64,000 bases of DNA from Chitinophaga dinghuensis (lineage in GTDB: Bacteria; Bacteroidota; Bacteroidia; Chitinophagales; Chitinophagaceae), in NCBI RefSeq assembly GCF_003259435.1, contig NZ_QLMA01000006.1, positions 124,001-188,000 on the forward strand. Direction: 5' to 3'. Positions 27,319 through 35,069 of this stretch are shown piece after piece. Positions within the stretch are counted from its first letter, which is position 1, and each line of letters starts with the position of its first letter. Both the position numbers and the translations under genes were made by a program. The notes under the pieces are model-generated. The model had not been told where the DNA came from, made no database searches, and worked only from the letters and a program-made list of their open reading frames with translations.

Positions 27319-28656
27319 TTATCCATTTAATACTTTTGACTTCTCTTTGTCAAACTCCTCCTGGGAAAGAATGCCTGCGTCCAGCAATTCTTTCAGATCC
27401 AGCAACGCCTTCTTTTTGTCGGTGATACTACCGCCGGCAGCAGGAGCAGCGGTTGGGGCGGCAGGAGTAGCCTTCGCAGCAGGAGAATTAAAACTGAGCA
27501 GGAGCGCTGCTATCTCATTAAAACCTTTAATGGAGGCATAATCAATCGCCTTCTGCTCTTTGGTATTCACCACCGTGGCATCTGCGCCTTGCTCCAGCAA
27601 ATATTTTACAATATCCTTTTTTCCCGCAGAGGTGGCATAGTGCAAAGCGGTATTCCCGGATTCGTCCTGTATATCGATCTTAGCGCCACGCTCCAGGAGT
27701 AACTTCACCATGCTGAGATGCCCATTCTTTGCGGCCACATGGAGGAGACTCTCGCCACCATAAGTGTAAGTATGATTAAAACTGAAGGCACTGGTAATAG
27801 TAAGACTATTAGCAGTTTCCACCCAATCCAGATAACTGTTCATGGTAGTAGTGTCACCAGATAAAGGCTGACTGAAATTTACGTCTATTCCCTTATCCAG
27901 GAACATCGCTACAATCTCCTTCTGATTATTAGCACACGCATACCAGATGGGCGATAAGCCCTCTTTAGAAGTAGTAAATACATCTGCACCATTTTCTACT
28001 AAGAGGTTGGTAAGCGCTCTGTTTGTATCATAACAGGCAACCAGTAAGGCTGATTCTCCCGCATGATTGGTATGGTTTACATCTGCCTGGTTTTCTATAA
28101 GACATGTAGCCATGGTAGGGTTCTTCGCACGTACAGCAATGATAAGGGGACTATCACCGTTCTTACTGGTGCTGTTCACCTGCGCCCCATTATCAAGGAG
28201 TAGCTGGGCAATATCCCGGTTCCGCCAGGATGCTGCTATCAACAAAGGCGTTTCGGCCTGGTTATTTTCCAGGTTGACGTCAGATCCTTGCTGGATCAGC
28301 GCTTCCATGATTTCTTTTTGACCGCTCCGGGCAGTTAAGTGCAGCAAGCTATTGCCCTGCAAGTCGTTGATATTGGTTCTAGCTCCTTTCTCCAGCAGGA
28401 AAAGGGCTGTTTGTTTTTGCTTTTGCAGACAGGCAAAGTAAAAAGGCGTTTCTCCGTTATGATCCTCATAGTCCATATCGGAGCCGGCATCCAGCAAGAG
28501 TTTTACCAGATCCAGGTAACCATGATGCGCAGCATAATGTAACGCTGTCCTTCCTTTTTCATCTGTATATTTTACATCCACTTCGTTGTTGGCGAGGAGG
28601 ATTTCTGCTATTTTTCTTTTGCCACCTTCACAGGCAACAATAAAAGACATGGACAT
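27319..28656 (-). CDS. Ankyrin-repeat protein with C-terminal SHOCT-like tail
   Basis: 445 residues. About ten ankyrin repeats fill residues 1-385 (GRTALHYAAHHGYLDLVKLL, GNTALHYATSAGKKDIVKYLL); one repeat near 245-280 is interrupted by an insert (LSGDTTTMNSYLDWVETANS). A Pro/Ala linker (about 392-412) leads to a short SHOCT-like motif (DLKELLDAGILSQEEFDKEK). No signal peptide, so cytosolic. Ankyrin repeats bind protein partners; SHOCT motifs often sit at the end of bacterial membrane or stress proteins. It lies 4 bp after another ankyrin gene, clearly in one operon. Confidence 0.9.
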   Translation of the reverse strand: MSMSFIVACEGGKRKIAEILLANNEVDVKYTDEKGRTALHYAAHHGYLDLVKLLLDAGSDMDYEDHNGETPFYFACLQKQKQTALFLLEKGARTNINDLQGNSLLHLTARSGQKEIMEALIQQGSDVNLENNQAETPLLIAASWRNRDIAQLLLDNGAQVNSTSKNGDSPLIIAVRAKNPTMATCLIENQADVNHTNHAGESALLVACYDTNRALTNLLVENGADVFTTSKEGLSPIWYACANNQKEIVAMFLDKGIDVNFSQPLSGDTTTMNSYLDWVETANSLTITSAFSFNHTYTYGGESLLHVAAKNGHLSMVKLLLERGAKIDIQDESGNTALHYATSAGKKDIVKYLLEQGADATVVNTKEQKAIDYASIKGFNEIAALLLSFNSPAAKATPAAPTAAPAAGGSITDKKKALLDLKELLDAGILSQEEFDKEKSKVLNG

Positions 28657-28660
28657 GGTA

Positions 28661-29851
28661 TTATACTTTATGTTTTAACAGTAACTCAACAGCCTTCGCC
28701 TTCAGATTGTCCTGTGCAGCAAGATCCATTGCGCTTTGATCACGATCATTCGTCAGATTAGTATCTGCGCCATGTTCGATCAACAACTTTACTTTGCGGT
28801 ACAACTGCCGGGCCGCTTCCTGATCATAATTGACATTGTAGCCGCAAACCTTATGCAGTAAAGTATTTCCCGCATCATCCCGACGGTCTATTTCCACTAC
28901 GCCAGCTTCCAGTATGGCTTCCAGCATGTCTGCCGGATATTCCGCTACCCAGTCGATCGCCGCTTTGGGTTGCTGATAATAAGGAGAAGTCTGGTAAATA
29001 TCCGCTCCATCGCGCAACAGGGCTTTTATAACGGCAATATCCGATTCAGTAACGCGACTCCTCATACGCAATGTGCCGCAAAAAATCGTTTCCTTATTTT
29101 TATTCGCTACTTCAAAATCAGGCGTTGCATATTGCGCCAGCCTGTCATACATCGCTGTGCCACAAACCTGGTGTACTAGGGCGTAATAATAAGCAGTTTC
29201 ATCTTCTTTACCAGGCTGATTAGGATCGGCGCCCTGCTGTAATAACAACTCAATATATTTAGTCTTATTCTTTCCGATGGCAAGATGCAGCGGCGTTTCT
29301 CGAACGATATTACCCTCGTTGGGGTCCAGTCCCTGCGAGATGAGCCAGGAGAGGTAAGCCAGACCCGTGTCTTCCTTAATATTAAACTCCTGCACAATAC
29401 CATACAGGTAATTTTCCTCGGCATTATTGCGATACCGGATATCGCAACCGGCATCTGCTAATGCCGAAATAACTTCCAGGGGAACATTCAGGGAGAATGC
29501 CAGCGCTAATAAGGTCTTGTTGTTAACTGCGTCATTGATATTGTCCACCTTTGGGAGAAAGGTTTCCAGGAAAGTAATATCCTCAGGAGTATTACCAATA
29601 TTCCGAAACAGGCTTTCAAATACAGAACCATCGAGTTTCTCGTATTCATAGAGGTCCGTTTCAATACTTCTGTTCTTTACAAGACCAAGCATAATATCAT
29701 AGGCTTTCGCACGTGCAAGCTGGTCATACACATACCTGCGATCATGGGAAGGAAAATCTTTGGGAAGTTTTTCACCTTGGTCAATCCGTTGTTTTGCATC
29801 TTCCAGCAGGCCTTTCTTCAGGGCGTCTGCTAGTGTGTTCACATCATTCAT
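28661..29851 (-). CDS. Ankyrin-repeat protein
   Basis: 396 residues, cytosolic. Clear ankyrin repeats occur around residues 180-215 (ETPLHLAIGKNKTKYIELLLQQGADPN) and 325-390 (GNTLLHKVCGYNVNYDQEA, RQLYRKVKLLIEHGADTNLTN, QSAMDLAAQDNLKAKAVELLLKH); the N-terminal 130 residues are degenerate. First gene of an operon with the ankyrin-SHOCT protein, only 4 bp downstream. A perfect -7 box lies about 60 bp upstream. Partners are unknown. Confidence 0.88.
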   Translation of the reverse strand: MNDVNTLADALKKGLLEDAKQRIDQGEKLPKDFPSHDRRYVYDQLARAKAYDIMLGLVKNRSIETDLYEYEKLDGSVFESLFRNIGNTPEDITFLETFLPKVDNINDAVNNKTLLALAFSLNVPLEVISALADAGCDIRYRNNAEENYLYGIVQEFNIKEDTGLAYLSWLISQGLDPNEGNIVRETPLHLAIGKNKTKYIELLLQQGADPNQPGKEDETAYYYALVHQVCGTAMYDRLAQYATPDFEVANKNKETIFCGTLRMRSRVTESDIAVIKALLRDGADIYQTSPYYQQPKAAIDWVAEYPADMLEAILEAGVVEIDRRDDAGNTLLHKVCGYNVNYDQEAARQLYRKVKLLIEHGADTNLTNDRDQSAMDLAAQDNLKAKAVELLLKHKV

Positions 29852-29909
29852 GATTAAATAAAGATATTTGGGTTAAATGTTACTCCAAGCTGGGATTGGA
29901 ATATGGGTT

Positions 29910-29917
29910 CAAATCTA
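29910..29917 (-). promoter_or_regulatory. -7 promoter element of the ankyrin operon
   Basis: Reads TAGATTTG on the minus strand, an exact TAnnTTTG match, about 60 bases before the ATG at 29851. Confidence 0.6.
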
Positions 29918-29968
29918 AGGGTTAAATTTTAAACAGCAAAGTTAGGATACAGCACAAATTGACGCATG

Positions 29969-30000
29969 AAAAAGCCCGTCACTACCTAGTAGAGACGGGC
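29969..30000 (-). terminator. Terminator after the YceI gene
   Basis: A 7-bp stem GCCCGTC/GACGGGC (29974-29980, 29994-30000), with a further inner CTAC/GTAG pairing, is followed on the minus strand by five T (29969-29973). It lies just past the YceI stop. Confidence 0.75.
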
Positions 30001-30022
30001 CGGTAAAATATCGTAAGAAATA

Positions 30023-30694
30023 TTATTTCTTAACCGCTTTCAGAGTGAAGCCGATTTCTACATCTTTGCTGATTACCCAGTTTTCTGGAGAACCTTCAGT
30101 TTTGTAGTGGATACCCCATGCACTTCTGTCGATTACGAATTTAGCATTAGCAGAAACATCGTTACCATTCACAATGATCTGTGCAGGGAAAGTGATGTTC
30201 AGGGTGCTGTCTTTCAGTGTCAGGTTACCGCTGATCAGGTTAGTAGCGCCAGGGAGCAGACTTTTCTGTTTAGTGCTGTCGTAAGGAGCAACGCCAGTGA
30301 TCACAAACTTTGCCAGTGGATGTTTGGCAACATCAAAGAAATCAGGACTTTTCAGGTGACCTTCCAGGTCAGCTGGTTTTTTGTCTTTCTCAGTGATAGA
30401 AGCTGGATCTACTGCCAGGGTGTTCAGGTCCACATCAAAGTTACCAGCAGCTACAGCGCCGTTTTCTACGGTCAGAGAACCATTGGTTACTTTAATAGTA
30501 CCAAAGCGTGGAGCCATACCACCTTTGTGAGTAGCGCGCCAGTCAACAGTAGTAGTTGCTGTGTCAATTGCAAAAGTATTGCCTGCAGATACTGCGGCTT
30601 CTTTTTTCTCTTCGGTCTTCGCTTGGTCGCTGGATGGACCACCACAAGATGCTAATGCAACAAGCAGTGCGAGGGCAGGAACTGTGTGCTTCAT
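30023..30694 (-). CDS. YceI-family lipoprotein
   Basis: 223 residues. A lipoprotein signal with lipobox ALASC (Cys near 17) and a charged Glu/Lys linker precede a YceI beta-barrel domain (about 40-223: FAIDTATTTVDWRATH, LEGHLKSPDFFDVAKHPLAKFVITG, ISGNLTLKDSTLNITFPA). YceI proteins are lipocalin-like and bind isoprenoids or other lipids in the periplasm. Ends with its own terminator. Upstream, TACTTTCG on the minus strand (30719-30726) is one mismatch from the -7 consensus. Confidence 0.93.
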   Translation of the reverse strand: MKHTVPALALLVALASCGGPSSDQAKTEEKKEAAVSAGNTFAIDTATTTVDWRATHKGGMAPRFGTIKVTNGSLTVENGAVAAGNFDVDLNTLAVDPASITEKDKKPADLEGHLKSPDFFDVAKHPLAKFVITGVAPYDSTKQKSLLPGATNLISGNLTLKDSTLNITFPAQIIVNGNDVSANAKFVIDRSAWGIHYKTEGSPENWVISKDVEIGFTLKAVKK

Positions 30695-30918
30695 AGATTA
30701 TTTTTGAAAATATGAGCACGAAAGTAGGGGATTGGTTTGATTAAAAGATAGAAATATTGAAATATGTCAATTTTATAACAAAAGGATAACAACTTTCCTG
30801 GAGGGGAAAGAAGACCTGTCATTCAGCAATATTATATATTAGGGAGACAACATATATGCTGATCTCCCGGTGTCGACTATACGTAAATCAATGGAACCTT
30901 CTTTCCTGGCCGCCACAG

Positions 30919-31899
30919 TTATTTTTTGATGGGATGTGCAGCCACTCCTGTATTGGTGATCGTCACCGGAAGGATAAATCCCTTTTCATCAAAACGTAGT
31001 TCTTCCATACAGGTTTCCCTGGAATTAGCCGCTGTTTCCGTCAGTGGCCGCCGATGGTAGACAATATACCACCGGTCTTCCTTCGGTACTTTAATAATCG
31101 AATGATGCCCGGCCCCTTTCGCGACCTTGGGGTCCGACTGTAATATCTTGCCAATACGGGTAAAAGGTCCGGCAGGGTTATCCGCAATCGCATAGGCTAC
31201 GCAATAGTCCGGCCCTGTCCACCCGCCTTCAGACCACATAAAATAATACTTCCCGTTCCGCATAAACATACAAGGCCCTTCCACATACTTATCCGGCGTG
31301 ATCTCCCGGAAAACTGTACCATCCTTAAAAGGAATAAACCCCGAAAAATCTGCTTTCAGCCTGGCAATATTACAATGCTTCCAGCCGCCATATATCAGAT
31401 AGTACTGCCCATCCTTGTCCTGAAATACAAACTGATCAATGGGTTGCGCCCCATTGTAAAATTTATCCACCAATGGCTTACCCAGGTAATCCCGGTAAGG
31501 CCCCGCGGGATCATCCGCCACCGCTACCCCAATACCCCCGGTTTCCTGATCCGATTGTATATCATTCGCCCCAAAAAAGAGAAAATACTGTTTGCCCTTC
31601 TGAATAATCGCAGGCGCCCACATGGCATACCTGGCCCACCTTACAGCACTCGTATCCAATATGCGGGCGTGTTTGGTCCAGTTTATGAGGTCTGGGGAAG
31701 AGAAGGCATCAAAGAAAACCTGCCTGGCATACGCATCAGAATAGGTAGGATAAATCCAGTACTGTTGTTGGAAAATGGTTCCCTCCGGATCGGCATACCA
31801 GCCGGGAAATACAGGATTGCCGGAATACTGCGGAACCTGCTGGGCTGATCCCCTGAACGCCAGTGCCAGCAACAAAAAAGAAAACATTAACTGCTTCAT
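30919..31899 (-). CDS. Glycoside hydrolase family 43 enzyme, secreted
   Basis: 326 residues with a signal peptide (cleavage after RGSAQ near 20). A five-bladed beta-propeller with the GH43 catalytic triad is visible: base Asp37 (WYADPEG), pKa-modulating Asp155 (QPIDQF) and acid Glu207 (YVEGPCMF). Family members remove arabinose or xylose from hemicellulose or pectin. It is a single-domain form without carbohydrate-binding module. It stands apart from the GH2 gene and has no SusC/D pair. Its product would act in the periplasm or outside. Confidence 0.9.
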   Translation of the reverse strand: MKQLMFSFLLLALAFRGSAQQVPQYSGNPVFPGWYADPEGTIFQQQYWIYPTYSDAYARQVFFDAFSSPDLINWTKHARILDTSAVRWARYAMWAPAIIQKGKQYFLFFGANDIQSDQETGGIGVAVADDPAGPYRDYLGKPLVDKFYNGAQPIDQFVFQDKDGQYYLIYGGWKHCNIARLKADFSGFIPFKDGTVFREITPDKYVEGPCMFMRNGKYYFMWSEGGWTGPDYCVAYAIADNPAGPFTRIGKILQSDPKVAKGAGHHSIIKVPKEDRWYIVYHRRPLTETAANSRETCMEELRFDEKGFILPVTITNTGVAAHPIKK

Positions 31900-31976
31900 A
31901 ACAATAACGTGGAATGTATTAACTAAATCGATTTTGTAAATATATCATCTGGCGCTTAAAAATAAAAATATTTGCG

Positions 31977-32014
31977 CAACCGAATAGTTTCATATATTTG
32001 CAACTGAACGGTTG
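31977..32014 (+). promoter_or_regulatory. Operator pair and -7 box of the SRPBCC gene (ArsR-like sites)
   Basis: CAACCGAATAGTTT (31977-31990) and CAACTGAACGGTTG (32001-32014) are two copies of an imperfect palindrome close to CAACCGAAyrGTTG. They flank TATATTTG (31993-32000), a perfect -7 box. Similar elements precede ArsR/SRPBCC operons in other bacteria as I recall them; here no ArsR gene is adjacent, so the regulator would act in trans (inference). Confidence 0.6.
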
Positions 32015-32062
32015 CGAGATTGAAATGAGATGAAATATTATCCATCATAAAAAAACAACGCA

Positions 32063-32566
32063 ATGAACAGGAATCTGAACTTCGATTTCACGGTCCACAA
32101 AGAGCAGAAACGCATTTCTGTGGGGCGTGACTTTGCCGCAGAACTGCCGCTCGTATGGGACGCCTATACGAAAAAAGAAATCCTGGACCAATGGTGGGCG
32201 CCACATCCATGGAAAGCCAACACCAAACACATGGATTTCAAAGAGGGTGGTACCTGGCGATACGCCATGGTAGGCCCGGAAGGAGAAACGCACTGGTGCA
32301 TGGCCTCCTACAGCAAAATCATTCACCAACAACAATTCAAAAGCAAAGACGCCTTCACGGACGAAAAAGGCAATATCAAAACAGATATGCCACAGTCCAG
32401 CTGGGAAGTGAACTTCAAAGGAAAAGGAGAACACACCCACGTTACAGTGGACATCACCTACAATGACCTCGCCGATCTGGAAGCCACTATTCAAATGGGA
32501 TTCAAAGAAGGCTTCGCATTGGCAATGGAAGGACTGGATGCCCTGCTGGCATCGGTGTTGAAATAA
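32063..32566 (+). CDS. SRPBCC (AHSA1/START-like) protein
   Basis: 167 residues, cytosolic. The opening ISVGRDFAAELPLVWDAYTKKEILDQWWAP and the glycine-rich GGTWRYAMVGPEGE strand place it in the AHSA1/polyketide-cyclase branch of the SRPBCC superfamily, which binds hydrophobic ligands in a deep cavity. Members commonly sit beside ArsR regulators. The N-terminal strand is unusually long. It is a single gene with its own promoter and terminator. Ligand unknown. Confidence 0.88.
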   Translation: MNRNLNFDFTVHKEQKRISVGRDFAAELPLVWDAYTKKEILDQWWAPHPWKANTKHMDFKEGGTWRYAMVGPEGETHWCMASYSKIIHQQQFKSKDAFTDEKGNIKTDMPQSSWEVNFKGKGEHTHVTVDITYNDLADLEATIQMGFKEGFALAMEGLDALLASVLK

Positions 32567-32570
32567 ACTG

Positions 32571-32619
32571 CATCCGTTGTCACAACGGGCAGTGGCAACG
32601 GATGTATTTTTCTTTTTGT
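32571..32619 (+). terminator. Intrinsic terminator of the SRPBCC gene
   Basis: CATCCGTTG (32571-32579) pairs with CAACGGATG (32596-32604) around a 16-base loop, followed by the T-rich stretch TATTTTTCTTTTTG. Confidence 0.7.
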
Positions 32620-32623
32620 ATTA

Positions 32624-33946
32624 TTGCTGCCATCATCAAACGGAAATACCTTGCAGCATACATTTCAACTTGTACCCAAAACGACTGTTATAACCCGCTA
32701 CCAGCTTGACTCCCGCATTTTTGAAAGCCCGGAAGCCTTTCATGAATTAACAGACCCGGATACCTGGTACTACCTTCATGAAGGAAATCTAAATATCAAC
32801 GGCCACTTCGTAATAGAACTGGATAACCTCCCCGAAGGGCCCGATGGTAAACATATAGAAGGGTATATCATCGACGGAGATCTCCACGTCAGTGGAAATA
32901 TCATCAACGATATCGGTGATTATGGCCCGGTCCTCTATGTAGCCGGAAACATCACCTGTCAAAGTCTCCTCATCGGTGGAGCGCCCACCCGCGTAACAGG
33001 CGATATCATCGCAAAGGAAATGATCCTGCTACATTATAACCATGGCTGGATGAAATGCGATGGCGTTTTTCGTGCACCCGTTATGGTGGTGAATGACTAT
33101 CATCTGCCGGAGGCCAACAAAAACATCACCCAATTCTACTACAACGACCGTGATCCGGAAATGCCCGCGGAAAATGAATGTCAGGAAGATGATAATGGAG
33201 ACGACGTTATTTCACCCAACCTGTCCCATCTGCTCAATGATCAACTCACCACTACCTTCGAAGAAATACAACAAGACCTCGCAGCAGGGGAAACAGTGCT
33301 GGCGCCCGTAGAACGTGATGCCAACTGGTACCTTCAACGTGTGCAAAGAAATTACAACGACTTAAAACGCGTACCTACAACTTATAAAACGCCGGAACTC
33401 TGTCATGCTGCGCTGCAAAAAGGAATCGGCGCACTCAAGTACTTCCCCCAAGCCATGCTCACACCAGCACTGGCTGTAGAAGTAGCGGCCATCGATGGAA
33501 TGGCCCTTCGGTATTTGCCAGATGAACTGATCACATCCGAACTTTGCCACCTGGCCGTAAAACATGGTGCCCTCCTGCGTTCTGATATCCCAGAACAATT
33601 TTATGATGCAGACATTATTCTGCAATCCGTCAGGTACAGAGATTTCCAGATGGAATATGTACCTGTGGCTTACATTACAGAAGAACTGATGGCGGAATAT
33701 GTGAAAATCGGCCGTGGCGCGTGGCTCGACAGATATTGCCAATCCGCCAATATCAGTAAAGAGCGCGTGTTGCAAAGTGTAATAGACAGTGGCTTCAACA
33801 GCCTGGAGCCTGTCTTTAGCTGGCATCTCTCTGCAACAACCTACCAGTACGCAAAAGCAAAATATGATACGCCGGAATACCGCACTGAGTGGGATAACTT
33901 GATCCTGCGATTCGGGAATAAAGTGAAACGAGTGACGAATACATGA
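32624..33946 (+). CDS. Bactofilin-like N-terminus plus helical repeats, unknown function
   Basis: 440 residues if the TTG at 32624 is used; no ATG occurs in frame between the preceding stop (32566) and residue about 130, and another TTG exists at 32651, so the start is uncertain. Residues about 45-160 contain right-handed solenoid turns (DGDLHVSGNIINDIGDYGPVLYVAGNITCQSLLIGGAP) like polymer-forming bactofilins. Residues about 240-400 hold four or five degenerate helical repeats of about 30 residues (TPELCHAALQKGIGALKYFP, TSELCHLAVKHGALLRSDIP) resembling DUF4116-type repeats. An acidic linker joins them. Possibly a cytosolic scaffold; no neighbour helps. Confidence 0.75.
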   Translation: MLPSSNGNTLQHTFQLVPKTTVITRYQLDSRIFESPEAFHELTDPDTWYYLHEGNLNINGHFVIELDNLPEGPDGKHIEGYIIDGDLHVSGNIINDIGDYGPVLYVAGNITCQSLLIGGAPTRVTGDIIAKEMILLHYNHGWMKCDGVFRAPVMVVNDYHLPEANKNITQFYYNDRDPEMPAENECQEDDNGDDVISPNLSHLLNDQLTTTFEEIQQDLAAGETVLAPVERDANWYLQRVQRNYNDLKRVPTTYKTPELCHAALQKGIGALKYFPQAMLTPALAVEVAAIDGMALRYLPDELITSELCHLAVKHGALLRSDIPEQFYDADIILQSVRYRDFQMEYVPVAYITEELMAEYVKIGRGAWLDRYCQSANISKERVLQSVIDSGFNSLEPVFSWHLSATTYQYAKAKYDTPEYRTEWDNLILRFGNKVKRVTNT

Positions 33947-34042
33947 TAAGATGCTGCATATTTGTCTGCAATGACAGTAACTTTTAATAACGGCTATACG
34001 TTTCAGCAAAAAAGCCCTGAATTCTTAATTTGTTAAACTGTT

Positions 34043-34624
34043 ATGATGAAACCTTTTTATCTGCTGCTAGCCCTGACCTTGCTGTTTGTGGCCTGTCGTA
34101 AAGAAAATTTCGATGCGAATAGCCCTAAGGACGGACAGGTAATAAGTCTGTTCGTAGACCACTACATTACCGGTGGAGATGGACACTACTTCCTGAATAC
34201 AGACAGGAACGTGAAGCTCAATACTTATGTGCAGAATTTTGAGCGGGAACTTGGTTACACCTATGTTATCAAAGCTAAGGTAGTAAGACCCAATCAGCCG
34301 CCGCAAGATGGCCCTTCCTACTGGTTTGAGTATCAGGCTACGCTGAATAAAGAAAAATACGTCGGAAAGGATACCCTTACGCTTCCGGTTTTTGGTTTTG
34401 TAGCGCCAAGCGATGCAGTCTTCCTGAGAAAAGTAAACGGAACATTACTATACCTCAGCACTAAACTGATTCCCGCTAATGATAATGTAAAAGCTACACT
34501 GGATTCAATATATAACGCTGCGCCGCAAATACTGGATAAACAACCCAGACCTAATTTTGCATTAAAAGTGCAGTACGCGCCTAACGATTATTCCAGTTAT
34601 ATCGTTCATAGCGTGAAGTACTAA
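34043..34624 (+). CDS. Lipoprotein of unknown function (DUF4377-like)
   Basis: 193 residues. A lipoprotein signal ends in lipobox FVAC (Cys near 18). The central stretch NFERELGYTYVIKAKVVRPN followed by a polar Pro-rich turn and YWFEYQATLNKE resembles the DUF4377 domain seen in secreted proteins, but I am not certain. The C-terminal part is unassigned. It sits alone between the bactofilin-like gene and a terminator. Confidence 0.7.
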   Translation: MMKPFYLLLALTLLFVACRKENFDANSPKDGQVISLFVDHYITGGDGHYFLNTDRNVKLNTYVQNFERELGYTYVIKAKVVRPNQPPQDGPSYWFEYQATLNKEKYVGKDTLTLPVFGFVAPSDAVFLRKVNGTLLYLSTKLIPANDNVKATLDSIYNAAPQILDKQPRPNFALKVQYAPNDYSSYIVHSVKY

Positions 34625-34646
34625 TTCCATTATTGCTTAATATATC

Positions 34647-34685
34647 AAACAGCCCATTAGCATACGCCAATGGGCTGTTTTAGTT
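34647..34685. terminator. Bidirectional intrinsic terminator
   Basis: A 12-bp stem AAACAGCCCATT/AATGGGCTGTTT (34647-34658, 34669-34680) with a 10-base loop. A/T runs on both sides allow use by the lipoprotein gene (plus) and by the lanthipeptide-like gene (minus). Confidence 0.85.
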
Positions 34686-34760
34686 TGCAGCACTTACTAC
34701 TGCAGAAATTCGCCGTAACAAACAACAGCGGGCATTATCAATCAACAGAGCAGCCGGAAA

Positions 34761-34904
34761 TTAGCATACCCAAAAGGTTTCGCCACAACTGATAAACTGC
34801 GTGGTTACCAAAGATTGCCCTTTCAGCTTGGCGGTTGGCGTACTGTTCAGCGCACTTACTTTGATTTTTGTGAGTTTCAGTTTGGGATGGTTTTTCTTTT
34901 TCAT
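34761..34904 (-). CDS. Class I lanthipeptide precursor (orphan)
   Basis: 47 residues, ATG complementary to 34902-34904 and TAA to 34761-34763, too short for most gene calls. The N-terminal leader is Lys-rich and holds the segment PKLKLTKIKVSALN (residues 7-20), the leader motif of Bacteroidota class I lanthipeptides such as the pinensins of Chitinophaga. The core (about 25-47) contains Ser31, Thr34, Thr35, Ser39 and Thr43 plus Cys40 and Cys47, enough for two thioether rings. No LanB dehydratase, LanC cyclase or exporter is in this window, so modification would need enzymes elsewhere. The family assignment rests on the leader pattern and core composition only. Confidence 0.72.
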   Translation of the reverse strand: MKKKNHPKLKLTKIKVSALNSTPTAKLKGQSLVTTQFISCGETFWVC

Positions 34905-35069
34905 AATTGTACAGATTAAGGTTCATTCTAAAATTACTTCATCTTTTTAGCTGTGGCAATCCCGGAAAAAGGGGATTTATCAGTTGAACATTCCCGATCT
35001 GGCGGTTGTTGTTTATCTGCAACGAAGAACCCGTATTTATTTGCTAACTATTTAACGCAAAGAAAAACC

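Noticed and set aside
34738..34926. 62-codon minus-strand frame overlapping the lanthipeptide gene
   Set aside because: Different frame, composition unlike a protein, whereas the 47-codon frame carries a recognisable leader motif and core cysteines.
34953..35069. GTG start of oleate hydratase 39 codons upstream
   Set aside because: Added residues look non-conserved; the family starts near the ATG at 35070.
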